Assembly: GCF_007830185.1 (NCBI RefSeq)
Contig: NZ_VLKZ01000002.1
Span: forward strand, 450,397 to 514,396
DNA length: 64,000 bases
From: Halalkalibacter nanhaiisediminis
Lineage (GTDB): Bacteria > Bacillota > Bacilli > Bacillales > Bacillaceae_D
Direction of reading: 5' to 3'
The notes under the pieces are model-generated. The model was not told where the DNA came from and searched no databases. It saw only the letters and a program-made list of their open reading frames with translations. A program made the position numbers and the translations under genes. Position 1 is the stretch's first letter; each line of letters starts with the position of its first letter. This document shows positions 46,370 to 55,475 of this stretch, one piece after another.

Positions 46370-48145
46370 TTAATGCGAAGCTTCAATTGCAAGTATAACC
46401 GTAAACGTTGTTCCATGATTTAGCTGACTTTCCACTTTTATTGTACCGCGATGATTTTCGATGATTTTGTAGCTCACCATTAACCCTAGTCCGTTTCCTT
46501 CTTTCTTCATCGTAAAAAAAGGTTCACCTAATTTTTTGATTTTATCTGGAGGAATACCAATTCCCTCGTCACGGACTGTAATGTGTACGTCATTCTTTTC
46601 TTTATGAATGTTCACATGAATTTTACCACCATTCGGCATTGCTTCCATTCCATTTTTAAATAAATTTAAAAATACTTGCTTCAATTGATTTTCTTCACAT
46701 TTAACAATTATTTCTTCAACTTCTGGTTGAAATATAAATTGAACGTTTTTTAAGTTAGACTCAGATGAGAGCATGGAAATAATATATTTGATAATTGAAA
46801 TAATATCTCTCTTAGAAAAGGTGATTGCATGTGGCTTTGCTAATACCATTAATTCATTTACAATAAAATTTATTCTTTCAATCTCATCTAGGACAACATT
46901 TTTATACACTTGATTTTCAAATCCGATTTGTGAAAACCCTTTAATCGTTGTTAAAGGATTCCTGATTTCATGTGCTACACCAGCAGCAAGTTCACCGATT
47001 GCAGCTAATTTTTCACTTCTTTGTAATACCTCCTCTGCTTCTTTGCGGGAGGTTATATCTTGTTGAATCGTTACATATTGATATGGTTGAAGCTTATCTT
47101 CTTTAAAATAAGGAACGATCGTTGTATCAACCCAAAAGGTTGAACCATCCTTTGCTCTTTTTTTAATTTCCCCTCTCCAAACCATGCCTCGTTCAATTTT
47201 TTCAAATATTTTCGGGTAAAAATCGGGGGAGTGATAATCCGAGTCGAGGATATCATGATTCTTTCCGATTAATTCCTCACGTCTAAATTTCGTTAATTCA
47301 CAAAAAGCATCATTGACAAAAGAATAACGAAAATGACGATCTAATATAGCAAGAAACGAGGATTTATCTAATGCATATTTGATGTGAGATAATTCATCAA
47401 GCGTCTTTTTAAGTTTCTCTTCGGTCTTCTTATGGTGAGAAACCTCCGTTCTAATCGACGCAAATTGATAAGCTTCACCCTTTTGATTTAAGAAAGGAAC
47501 AATTGTCGTTTGTACCCAGTAAAAGCTTCCGTCCTTCGCTTTATTACGAATGACACCACTCCATTTTTCACCTTTTGTAATGGTCTGCCATAATTCTTTA
47601 AAAAAATTCTCAGAGTGATAATTGGAATTTAACATACGAATATTTCGACCAATCAGTTCTTTCTTTCTATACTTCGTAATCTCGCAAAATTTATTATTAG
47701 CAAATGTCATCCTGCCTGAGGTATCCGTAAACACAACCATAGTAGATTCATCTAAAGCAAGCAACGTATCTGTTACCTTTTGCTCGTATTCCGTCACATC
47801 CTTCCATGTCAAAATATATCCCTTTAACTCTCCAGCAATAATTAATCGGTTAATGACTAAGTTAGCTGTAAAGCGATTAAAAAGATTTATTGTAGATTCA
47901 TAAGGAAAAGGACCTTCTTTTAATATTTTCATTTGTTTTTTACCGTTTTCAGGATGAAAGGAGCTTATATTCTTCCCGATTAACTCATCTTTTGAATAAA
48001 TATTAATAAACTCCCCAATTTTTTTAATGAGACCTTCAGCATAATCATTAATCCATACAATATTATAGTTGGTATCAGTAATAAAAATATTTTCACCAAT
48101 TGTATTTAAAATGGAAATGGTTTCTTCATTATTGAGAAATGCCAA
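46370..48145 (-). CDS. PAS-domain sensor histidine kinase (sporulation-kinase type)
   Basis: 591 residues, soluble. Three PAS domains in a row (about 8-115, 128-245, 252-365), the last two with the PAS-PAC pattern NNKFCEITKYRKKELIGRN and VNDAFCELTKFRREELIGKN. Then HisKA with HEIRNPLTTIKGF (phospho-His) and HATPase_c with VFLNLFKNGMEAMP, DEGIGIP and GNGLGLM. No membrane segment. It resembles KinA/KinE-type kinases feeding the Spo0 phosphorelay; the signal is unknown and no response regulator is adjacent. Confidence 0.88.
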   Translation of the reverse strand: MAFLNNEETISILNTIGENIFITDTNYNIVWINDYAEGLIKKIGEFINIYSKDELIGKNISSFHPENGKKQMKILKEGPFPYESTINLFNRFTANLVINRLIIAGELKGYILTWKDVTEYEQKVTDTLLALDESTMVVFTDTSGRMTFANNKFCEITKYRKKELIGRNIRMLNSNYHSENFFKELWQTITKGEKWSGVIRNKAKDGSFYWVQTTIVPFLNQKGEAYQFASIRTEVSHHKKTEEKLKKTLDELSHIKYALDKSSFLAILDRHFRYSFVNDAFCELTKFRREELIGKNHDILDSDYHSPDFYPKIFEKIERGMVWRGEIKKRAKDGSTFWVDTTIVPYFKEDKLQPYQYVTIQQDITSRKEAEEVLQRSEKLAAIGELAAGVAHEIRNPLTTIKGFSQIGFENQVYKNVVLDEIERINFIVNELMVLAKPHAITFSKRDIISIIKYIISMLSSESNLKNVQFIFQPEVEEIIVKCEENQLKQVFLNLFKNGMEAMPNGGKIHVNIHKEKNDVHITVRDEGIGIPPDKIKKLGEPFFTMKKEGNGLGLMVSYKIIENHRGTIKVESQLNHGTTFTVILAIEASH

Positions 48146-48527
48146 TGTCTTACCCCCTATCTAGTTAACCTCGTTGACTTTATATGTTCTCTAACATACT
48201 TAAAGAGAATCCTCTATATAAAACACCATTATTGGTAATATATGATTATTTGTCACAATCTTATCATATATCATTAAGAGATCTTTTTAAACATAATAGA
48301 TGAAGACCTATACAGAAAGAATGAGTATGATTCTTCTATACGTATCATCAAGCGAAGGTAGTAATAATTCTAGCTACTCATACTCCAAATCGTTCGTTCG
48401 GCGAAGGAAAGAACACCATTTTAAAGTCAATGGTGTTCTTTTTTATAAATGATTCATAGAAGCTACGAAGGCCACTATGCAAACTACCTATCGAAAGGTT
48501 GTTAGAGCTTATCTCCAAGATTCTTGT
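48146..48527. other. Gap between kinase genes
   Basis: Contains a terminator-like hairpin (48409-48444) and presumably the promoter of the PAS kinase. No gene seen. Confidence 0.6.
48409..48444. terminator. Bidirectional terminator
   Basis: GAACACCATT (48411-48420) and AATGGTGTTC (48429-48438); T6 on the plus strand, weaker T tail on the minus strand, where it would end the kinB-like transcript. Confidence 0.7.
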
Positions 48528-49775
48528 TTAATATTGCGGTAGTTTAATCGTGAAAGTAGTTCCCTTGCCCATATCGCTTGTTGTCATTATTTGACCATTC
48601 ATTGCTCTTATAATACTAAACGATACACTGAGCCCAAGCCCTGTACCTTTTTCTTTTGTAGAATAGAACGGCGTGCCTATCTTTTTGATTTCATCCTCTG
48701 ATAACCCTACTCCTTGATCAGTAATATCAATGTATATGTATTCATTGTCTTTTGACAAAGAAATGGTTACCGCTTTTTTGTTTAGCGTAGCTTCTATTGC
48801 ATTTTTAATCATATTAACGAGAACTTGCTGCATTTTTTCAGGGTTGCCGAATGTGTAAAAGTTCTCATCACTTTTTATATGATAGTGCAAATCAACGCCA
48901 TTCATCAGTGCATAAGATGAAAGAGTTTGGCTAATCAGTGAAGTTTGCTCTTTTACATCTATTTTTTCCATTTTGTCTGCTTGTGGTTTCGCAAGAGTTA
49001 AATAATCATTGATGATAGCCTGAGCACGCTCCAATTCAACGGTCATAATCTTCACATGTTCTTTATGCTTTAAAGGAATTTCATCAGATTGATAGAGCAA
49101 CTGCATAAATCCACTTACAACTGTCATTGGATTACGTATCTCATGAGCAACACTTGCGGCCATCTGTCCAACAATGTATAACTTTTCAGAATTTTGCATT
49201 TCTAATTGCAAACGATCATTCTCTCTAAATGTCTCAATCATGTATACGGTAAGCCACGTCAGCAAAAGTTGCATGAAGGTAAAGACGGTGTAAAACAGTA
49301 GGTAATGACTTTCTGAAAAACCAAATATAAAATGAATGGAAGACACAATAAGTAATGAATTAATAAATGTAAGCGTGAGAACAGATTTCATTTTATGCTG
49401 AAAACTAAACTGAGAATATTTTTTGAAATAAAAAAGGATCATGAGTAAAGTTATAGAATAGGCAATAAACACAACAAACATGCCTATGCCACCTAAAAAA
49501 ATTCGATAGCCCAACATGATAATAGTTAGAATGATACCTGTGCTAATATTTCCATACAAAAAAGAAATCATCCATGGGACGGTTCTAAGATCCATAATGT
49601 ATCCTGTCTCAAAGGAAATTGGAAAACTCATACATAATAATATCGATATTCCACAAATGATACCTAGTAAAATGGAATGATACCTTTTCAAACTTGCATT
49701 ATTCCTTATAAGAGCATAATAAATAAGGATAGGAACCGTAATATAGACAACTTGCAATAGTAATTTAATGAACAT
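48528..49775 (-). CDS. Membrane sensor histidine kinase, KinB-like
   Basis: 415 residues. Six or so membrane segments over residues 1-180 in the 5TM-5TMR_LYT pattern (LRTVPWMISFLYGNISTGII), then HisKA HEIRNPMTVVSGF and HATPase_c with MIKNAIEATLNKK, DQGVGLSEDE and GTGLGLSVSF. The overall layout matches B. subtilis KinB, an entry kinase of sporulation. GGGGGG precedes the ATG, which overlaps the end of a short upstream frame. No kapB is seen next to it. Confidence 0.85.
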   Translation of the reverse strand: MFIKLLLQVVYITVPILIYYALIRNNASLKRYHSILLGIICGISILLCMSFPISFETGYIMDLRTVPWMISFLYGNISTGIILTIIMLGYRIFLGGIGMFVVFIAYSITLLMILFYFKKYSQFSFQHKMKSVLTLTFINSLLIVSSIHFIFGFSESHYLLFYTVFTFMQLLLTWLTVYMIETFRENDRLQLEMQNSEKLYIVGQMAASVAHEIRNPMTVVSGFMQLLYQSDEIPLKHKEHVKIMTVELERAQAIINDYLTLAKPQADKMEKIDVKEQTSLISQTLSSYALMNGVDLHYHIKSDENFYTFGNPEKMQQVLVNMIKNAIEATLNKKAVTISLSKDNEYIYIDITDQGVGLSEDEIKKIGTPFYSTKEKGTGLGLSVSFSIIRAMNGQIMTTSDMGKGTTFTIKLPQY

Positions 49776-50278
49776 CGAGTCCCCCCAGAGCTAGATACCA
49801 TCTTGCTTCCTCTTTTAGCTCTCCTCGTTTTAATCGTTTTAATTTTATTTCAAACGCATTTTCATTCAAACAAAAAGCATAATTTACTAAACTCCCAAGC
49901 GTTAATTCCCCATCATGATTTCTATTTATACATAAAAAAAAGCACCTTCCATACAAAAAGGAGCATCTTGAATTCGAGCTTCAATTGCCAATATGAAAGG
50001 AATCTGAGTGAAAATCAAGAATAGGTTTAAACTCTTATTAAAATATAGAACGAACCTTTCATAGTTAACGATAAGAAGTTTTAAAATAAGATAGTCATTA
50101 AAAAAAGCAACTGTTATCGTTCTTTTTAAAGAACATAACGTAATAATTTTACACTTTTTTAATAAAATGTCAACAGATTTCAAAAGTTTTCTTTTGAATC
50201 ATTCATATTTTCATAGTTGGAAAAATTTTCTGTGGATGATTCTAATAAAAATAGTGTTTCAAACATATTTTTATCCTG
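49776..50278. other. Leader region of the KinB-like gene
   Basis: A leftward terminator-like hairpin sits at 49934-49964. A 63-codon minus-strand frame (49765-49956) overlaps the kinase start and could be a coupled leader, but it begins with TTG, lacks a ribosome binding site and resembles nothing known. The rest is AT-rich. Confidence 0.45.
49934..49964 (-). terminator. Terminator or attenuator before the KinB-like gene
   Basis: On the minus strand GCTCCTT and AAGGTGC arms are followed by eight T's. Ends the 64-aa gene transcript or attenuates the kinase. Confidence 0.65.
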
Positions 50279-50473
50279 TTATTTACTCCACCCTGGTTCA
50301 TACGTATAGATTGTCTCACCACCGTGCTGAGCATTACCACGAAAATCTTTGTTATCTTCTTGTGCAACAATGACTGCTCGAAAATCTAGGAAATCCGTTT
50401 TTTTTACTCGGTAAGAATCAATTTCCTTTTTCCGAAGCTGTTGAATAATTGTCTCAATTTCTTCATTTTGCAT
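50279..50473 (-). CDS. Conserved small protein, 64 aa
   Basis: Small soluble protein: MQNEEIETIIQQLRKKEIDS, then a KTDFLDFRAVIV block and DFRGNAQHGGETIYTYEPGW. The FRG-x-AQ-x-GG pattern occurs in small Bacillus proteins that databases sometimes label abortive-infection proteins (from memory, without functional proof). The ATG follows AAAGGTAGGGATTTATC. Single gene; function unknown. Confidence 0.7.
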   Translation of the reverse strand: MQNEEIETIIQQLRKKEIDSYRVKKTDFLDFRAVIVAQEDNKDFRGNAQHGGETIYTYEPGWSK

Positions 50474-50615
50474 GATAAATCCCTACCTTTAAATTAGTTC
50501 TCATTCGCGGTCTTTTCTATAAATGAGTCAACGTAATCTGATTTTATCATAATCAAAATATAAAAGAGAGGTTTATTATGTACTTTTTACTAAATGATCT
50601 AGTGGTTAATAGCTC

Positions 50616-50681
50616 AAAAAAGACTGACTCAGCAAAATGAATGCCCTCTAGCTCGGGTAATTTCGTTTGCTAAGACAGTCT
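50616..50681 (-). terminator. Terminator of ald
   Basis: Long hairpin AGACTG...AGCAAA...CCC / GGG...TTTGCT...CAGTCT with T6 on the minus strand. Confidence 0.75.
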
Positions 50682-50691
50682 AGAATGAGAA

Positions 50692-51819
50692 TTATCCTTT
50701 TGCTAATGCTTCAGTTACAGGTACAAATGGATAACCTAAGTCCTTTGCTACTGCTTCATAGGTGATAGACCCTGCTGCTGTATTTAATCCTAGCTCTAGC
50801 GCTCCATTTTCAGTTAAGGCATTTTTTACACCTTTATTTGCAATTTGGAGTGCATATGGAATCGTTACATTGGTGAGAGCAATGGTTGACGTTCTCGGTA
50901 CTGCTCCTGGCATATTAGCAACAGCATAATGAACAACTTCATGCTTTATGTACGTTGGATTGTCGTGGGTGGTAATCCGGTCAACAGTTTCCATAATGCC
51001 ACCCTGATCAATAGCTACGTCGACTACAACAGAACGAGGCTTCATTGCACGGATCATATCTTCAGTCACAAGTTTAGGCGCCTTTGCACCTGGTATTAAA
51101 ACTGCTCCAATCACCAGATCAGATTCCGCAACTGACTCGGCAATCGTTAATGGGTTTGAGATTAGCGTTTGAATATCTGTGCCGTATAAATCATCAAGCT
51201 GTCTCAACCTTTCTGGACTTACATCAATTATTGTCACATCAGCTCCAAGCCCCATCGCAATTTTTGCTGCATTTGTTCCAACAACACCTCCGCCAATAAC
51301 TGTCACCTTTCCTCGTTTTACACCAGGAACACCTGATAAAAGGATTCCCATTCCCCCATGTGGTTTTTCAAGGAATTGAGCACCTATTTGGGCTGCCATT
51401 CGACCAGCTACTTCACTCATCGGTGTTAACAACGGTAAAGTACGTCCAACTTGAACCGTTTCATAGGCAATCGCTGTAACTTCTTTTTCTACAAGGGCTT
51501 TTGCAAGTTCTGGTTCAGCTGCTAAGTGTAAATATGTAAACAAAATGAGTCCTTTGCGAAAGTATACATACTCACTCGGAAGGGGCTCTTTCACTTTCAT
51601 GATCATGTCGACTTTTTCCCAAATGCCAACTGGATCTACTTCAATCTCAGCTCCTGCTTGAATGTATGCCTCATCTTCAAAACCACTGCCAAGCCCTGCA
51701 TTCTTTTCAATAACGACTTTGTGACCAGCCTGAACAAGTGTCATAACACTTGCTGGTGTCATTGCAACACGATTTTCATTGTTTTTAATTTCTTTTGGCA
51801 CCCCAATAAACATGTTCAT
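50692..51819 (-). CDS. ald: Alanine dehydrogenase
   Basis: 375 residues, NAD-dependent reversible deamination of L-alanine to pyruvate and ammonia. Seen: [20 protein letters not shown] at the N-terminus with the substrate Arg, [11 protein letters not shown] with the catalytic Lys region, [11 protein letters not shown] with the catalytic His, and the NAD fold [20 protein letters not shown]. Length is typical. Important for alanine use and sporulation in bacilli. Single gene with a strong terminator. Confidence 0.96.
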   Translation of the reverse strand: MNMFIGVPKEIKNNENRVAMTPASVMTLVQAGHKVVIEKNAGLGSGFEDEAYIQAGAEIEVDPVGIWEKVDMIMKVKEPLPSEYVYFRKGLILFTYLHLAAEPELAKALVEKEVTAIAYETVQVGRTLPLLTPMSEVAGRMAAQIGAQFLEKPHGGMGILLSGVPGVKRGKVTVIGGGVVGTNAAKIAMGLGADVTIIDVSPERLRQLDDLYGTDIQTLISNPLTIAESVAESDLVIGAVLIPGAKAPKLVTEDMIRAMKPRSVVVDVAIDQGGIMETVDRITTHDNPTYIKHEVVHYAVANMPGAVPRTSTIALTNVTIPYALQIANKGVKNALTENGALELGLNTAAGSITYEAVAKDLGYPFVPVTEALAKG

Positions 51820-51943
51820 TCCTCCTTCAAATGTGATGAATGACTGCCGGTTTCATTGTTTTCGTTCTTTCAACATATTGAAGTATCGAGATCATTTATA
51901 CATATTTAGCAAATCATTTCCTTATATTTACTTTACCCCAATT

Positions 51944-52363
51944 TTAGAGATAGTAAAGAATTTTTGCCGTAAACATGGAAAGAATGGCCAGCATCAGTAA
52001 AAAGCTATAAAGTCTTAATTTAGCTACATCATCATCGATTTCCTTACCAGCTTCGATCCCTTCCAAGATCTTTCTAACTTCTTTAGCGGTCAATCCCAAA
52101 AAAGCTCCAAGCGCTGCCCAAATGGCTACGACGAGGATGAACCAAGCATTCAACCAATCCGAAGTCATAAGAAAACCACTAATGAGCCCAACAATCAAGG
52201 CTCCATGTCCTAACCAAATGATGCGCTTGTAAATCTTAAGAACGAACTGAAATCGTCCTGGCTCATCCAATAAACTTCCTTTAATAAGAAAAGAAAAAGG
52301 AATAAGTAGAAAAAAGATAAATGAGACAAGCATATGTAGTCCATAACTAATTAAGTAAGTCAT
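51944..52363 (-). CDS. Four-helix membrane protein, unknown function
   Basis: About 139 residues; ATG 52363 (MTYLISYGLHMLVSFIFFLL) follows GAGGTGATACATCA. Four hydrophobic segments: residues ~5-27, ~50-72, ~75-98 and ~117-137. Layout and GLHMLVSFIFFLLIP/YKRIIWLGHGALIVGLISG stretches recall small quinol- or haem-associated membrane proteins, but I cannot name a family. Divergent from the DUF2621 gene. Confidence 0.7.
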   Translation of the reverse strand: MTYLISYGLHMLVSFIFFLLIPFSFLIKGSLLDEPGRFQFVLKIYKRIIWLGHGALIVGLISGFLMTSDWLNAWFILVVAIWAALGAFLGLTAKEVRKILEGIEAGKEIDDDVAKLRLYSFLLMLAILSMFTAKILYYL

Positions 52364-52485
52364 TGATGTATCACCTCTATCATATCTTACCAAACGTTTC
52401 CCTGAGATGGAATAACGGTAGACTATTAGCAGCAAAACATTTTTTATGGTAGGATAAGGTGGAAGAAAAGTTGAGGTGAGAAACG

Positions 52486-52917
52486 ATGCCTGCTTGGTTT
52501 ATGGCTTTTATCGTATTGTGGACAATTTTTTTAATTACAGTCATGTTCATTGGTGGCTATTTTATGTTTCGTAAATTTTTGAAGAGACTACCAAAAGATG
52601 ATGGTAAATCTATTTTAGATTGGCAAGACTATTATATCGAAAAAACACTTCACCTTTGGAATACGGATCAGCGCCAATTATTAAACGAACTAGTCGAGCC
52701 TGTTCCTGAGCTCTTTCGTGATGTCGCTAAAGGAAAAATTGCTGGCAAAATTGGTGAACTTGCCTTAGAGGATCAAATTGATGAATTAACGCAAGACTAT
52801 ATTATTAAAGGTTACATCCTCGCAACACCAAAACGAGATCATAAATTCCTTAAAAAGAAATTACGCGAGAAAAATATTGATATGGCTCCTTATAAAGAAT
52901 TACTTGAATCATCTTAG
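52486..52917 (+). CDS. DUF2621 family membrane protein (YneK-like)
   Basis: 143 residues; one N-terminal membrane helix (MPAWFMAFIVLWTIFLITVM) then a soluble helical domain with KSILDWQDYYIEKTLHLW and KGKIAGKIGELALEDQID. This matches DUF2621/YneK of B. subtilis, which lies close to ccdC in that genome; the same neighbour is seen here. GAGGTGAGAAACG precedes the ATG. Function unknown. Confidence 0.8.
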   Translation: MPAWFMAFIVLWTIFLITVMFIGGYFMFRKFLKRLPKDDGKSILDWQDYYIEKTLHLWNTDQRQLLNELVEPVPELFRDVAKGKIAGKIGELALEDQIDELTQDYIIKGYILATPKRDHKFLKKKLREKNIDMAPYKELLESS

Positions 52918-52963
52918 TAAAAGAAGCTCATCCTAATCTGTTTAGGACGAGCTTCTTTTATGT
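52918..52963 (+). terminator. Convergent terminator
   Basis: AAGAAGCTCATCCTAA and TTAGGACGAGCTTCTTTT form a hairpin with a T tail between the DUF2621 and CcdC genes; usable from both sides. Confidence 0.75.
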
Positions 52964-53467
52964 TTGGGCTGGAATAATCCACTTTGATTTAGGGTTTTTT
53001 TCAAGTTCTTTTTCGATTTTACGATAGTTCAAATACATCGAGATACGCCACGGCAGAATCATTCCATACGCGAGTAAGAAAAACATCCCTGCCAACTCTT
53101 CGAAATGAATGGTATCCCCGATAATCACTTTAAAAGCAATCCGCGCCACTAATAAGCCAACTAAAATAAATGCAAATGCTTTAGAACGCTTTAAGTAAAT
53201 TTGGTTTCTTCTAATTTCAAACTTTGATGTTTTAATTAATAATAGTGAAAATACCATCCCTACAGAAACTGCTTCAATTACCTGTAAGAAAGCAGGTCTA
53301 GCTGGCTCATAAAGAAACATCAGAAAACCAGTTGACATAAATAAAGGCGGAAGAATGATTTTCTTTGCTGATGCTGGTTTTTTCGTCGACCTTAATCGAA
53401 TAATAATAGCAAGTATCGCCATCATGGCAGCTCCAATTGTTGAAATCCAAATGTAAATGTCATTCAA
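52958..53467 (-). CDS. ccdC: CcdC family cytochrome c biogenesis-associated protein
   Basis: About 169 residues with five or six membrane segments. Recognised by KKIILPPLFMSTGFLMFLY, an SKAFAFILVGLLVARIAFKVI stretch and the AYGMILPWRISMYLNYRK ending, as in YneJ/CcdC. A TTG at 53467 after AAGGGGTG is preferred to the GTG that forms part of the site itself. In B. subtilis ccdC follows ccdA and ccdB; those are not here. Confidence 0.85.
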   Translation of the reverse strand: MNDIYIWISTIGAAMMAILAIIIRLRSTKKPASAKKIILPPLFMSTGFLMFLYEPARPAFLQVIEAVSVGMVFSLLLIKTSKFEIRRNQIYLKRSKAFAFILVGLLVARIAFKVIIGDTIHFEELAGMFFLLAYGMILPWRISMYLNYRKIEKELEKNPKSKWIIPAQT

Positions 53468-53681
53468 GCAGCTCACCCCTTTCTAAGGTAGCTTCGGCAC
53501 AGATTGTCTCCTTTTAAAGATACAGCAAAGCGAGGCTCGTTTCAATTGATTTTCAAAAACGAGCTTTTCAGTTATCTCTTAAAAAGGTTATATATCCTAT
53601 AATATGCCTTATACGTTTACCAAGTACTTTGTCTAAGTAATTCAGATAATTAGAGGATCCCATTTTGTTTTTACGTCAATA

Positions 53682-55475
53682 CTACTCAGAGCCTTGTTGA
53701 AGCAAATACATTTTATGATAAAGACCTTCTTGCTTTAGTAATGCCTCATGGTTACCTCGCTCAATGATTTCACCTTTGTGAAGCACGAGAATTTGATCGG
53801 CTTCTTTGATCGTTGATAAGCGGTGAGCAATTGCAATTGTTGTTCTTCCTTGCTGCATGCGTTTTAACGCTTCTTGTATCGCTTCCTCTGTTTCGGTATC
53901 AACATTAGATGTCGCTTCATCAAGAATTAAAATGGTTGGCTCATCTACAATCGTTCTCGCAAAGGATAATAATTGCCTTTGACCACTTGATAAAGTAGAT
54001 CCCCTCTCAGTAACTTTAGCTTCATATTGCCCTGGCAGTTTCTCTATAAATTCATTTGCATGAACAAATTCAGCTGCTTTTCTCACTTCTTGATCTGTAA
54101 TATGGTGACGATATAAACGAATATTGCTAGAAATCGTCCCCGTGTAAAGATGCGGATCTTGCAAAACGAGACCCATTTTTTTACGAAGTTCTTCATTTTG
54201 AAAACTTTCAATTGGCATACCATCGATCAATATTTCTCCTCGCTTTATTTCATAAAAGCGCATTAATAGATTAATAATTGAACTTTTCCCACTACCAGTA
54301 TGTCCGACAAATGCGACAGTCTCCCCTTTCTTTATAGTAAAAGAAATGTTCTTTAAGACATCAGTCTCACCGTCATATGAGAAAGATACATCTTTAAATT
54401 CAATATCTCCTTTTAAAATCGTAGGTGATTGCTCTCCATTTTGGATTGGAGCATATTCTTTGTAATCCATCAATTTAAAGACTCTCCCTGCTGATACAAT
54501 CGCTTGCTGAAATAAAGATAGACGCATCATCATTTGATTTACTGGCTCAAAAAAACGATCTAAATAATTAACAAATGCATAGAGTACACCAATTTCGACT
54601 GGACTTACAAATGACGTTGCACCAAAATAGCTTAGTACAAGAATTAAGGCAATCACTTGAATTAAATCGACCATTGGACGGAGTAGTAACCCGTCTAGTT
54701 TCATGCTTTTCATTCCAGCTTGAAGATGCTCCTCATTCACCTCGGCAAATTCTTTACGCAATCTTCTTTCTTGACGAAACATTTGAATGATTGCCATCCC
54801 TTGAATCGTCTCATTCATTTGTGCATTAAGCTGGCTTAACTTCTCACTCATTACAGCATAATAACGTGAGCTAATTTTCTGGTAAAGTTGCATGAGCATG
54901 ATAATAATCGGAATAAGAAAAAGACAAAGTATAGCAAGTCTTGCATTTAAATAAAACATCGCAATAAATATACCAATTAAAAACATGATATTTTGAACAA
55001 ACGTAGCAAGTACGGTGACATATAACTCTTTAATCGACTCAGTATCATTCGTTATCCGAGAAATTAATCCTCCAGCTGGCGTTCGATCAAAGAAAGACAG
55101 ACCTAATCGCTCCACATTTGCAAATACATCGACTCGTAACTCTTGAATGATTTTCAGTGAAATATGTTGAAACATAAATGCTTGAAAATAGTTCATAAAA
55201 ACCGCTGCTAGATGAAGCCCAATGTATAGCAGTCCTAGCCAAAGTAACGGTTCATAAGGAAATGTTCTTGGTGTCAAATAATTATCTATAAAGATTTTAA
55301 CGAGAATTGGGCCTAATAAATCAGCAGCTGTAGCCAGTAGCAAAAGAACAAAAGCACTGGTTAACGACTTCTTATGAGCTTTCGTATAACCAAGCAAACG
55401 CCAAAGAACAGCACGCTGCTCATTAGCAGTCAATACTTGATCCTTATGTTGCATCATGCTGTCCCCCTTTTTCAA
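53682..55475 (-). CDS. Heterodimeric ABC exporter subunit, canonical Walker B
   Basis: 597 residues: six-helix exporter membrane domain (about 20-330) then a nucleotide-binding domain with FVGHTGSGKSSII, the weakened signature LSSGQRQLLSFAR and Walker B ILILDEATSNVDTE with catalytic Glu. It forms a pair with the gene upstream, overlapping by 32 nt. The degenerate signature here and degenerate Walker B in the partner are typical of YheI/YheH- and LmrCD-type multidrug exporters. Confidence 0.92.
   Translation of the reverse strand: MKKGDSMMQHKDQVLTANEQRAVLWRLLGYTKAHKKSLTSAFVLLLLATAADLLGPILVKIFIDNYLTPRTFPYEPLLWLGLLYIGLHLAAVFMNYFQAFMFQHISLKIIQELRVDVFANVERLGLSFFDRTPAGGLISRITNDTESIKELYVTVLATFVQNIMFLIGIFIAMFYLNARLAILCLFLIPIIIMLMQLYQKISSRYYAVMSEKLSQLNAQMNETIQGMAIIQMFRQERRLRKEFAEVNEEHLQAGMKSMKLDGLLLRPMVDLIQVIALILVLSYFGATSFVSPVEIGVLYAFVNYLDRFFEPVNQMMMRLSLFQQAIVSAGRVFKLMDYKEYAPIQNGEQSPTILKGDIEFKDVSFSYDGETDVLKNISFTIKKGETVAFVGHTGSGKSSIINLLMRFYEIKRGEILIDGMPIESFQNEELRKKMGLVLQDPHLYTGTISSNIRLYRHHITDQEVRKAAEFVHANEFIEKLPGQYEAKVTERGSTLSSGQRQLLSFARTIVDEPTILILDEATSNVDTETEEAIQEALKRMQQGRTTIAIAHRLSTIKEADQILVLHKGEIIERGNHEALLKQEGLYHKMYLLQQGSE

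Noticed and set aside
49765..49956. 63-codon frame overlapping the KinB-like gene start, possibly joined to an upstream frame by a T8 run
   Set aside because: The T8 run is the tail of a leftward hairpin terminator and no ribosome binding site or family supports the frame.
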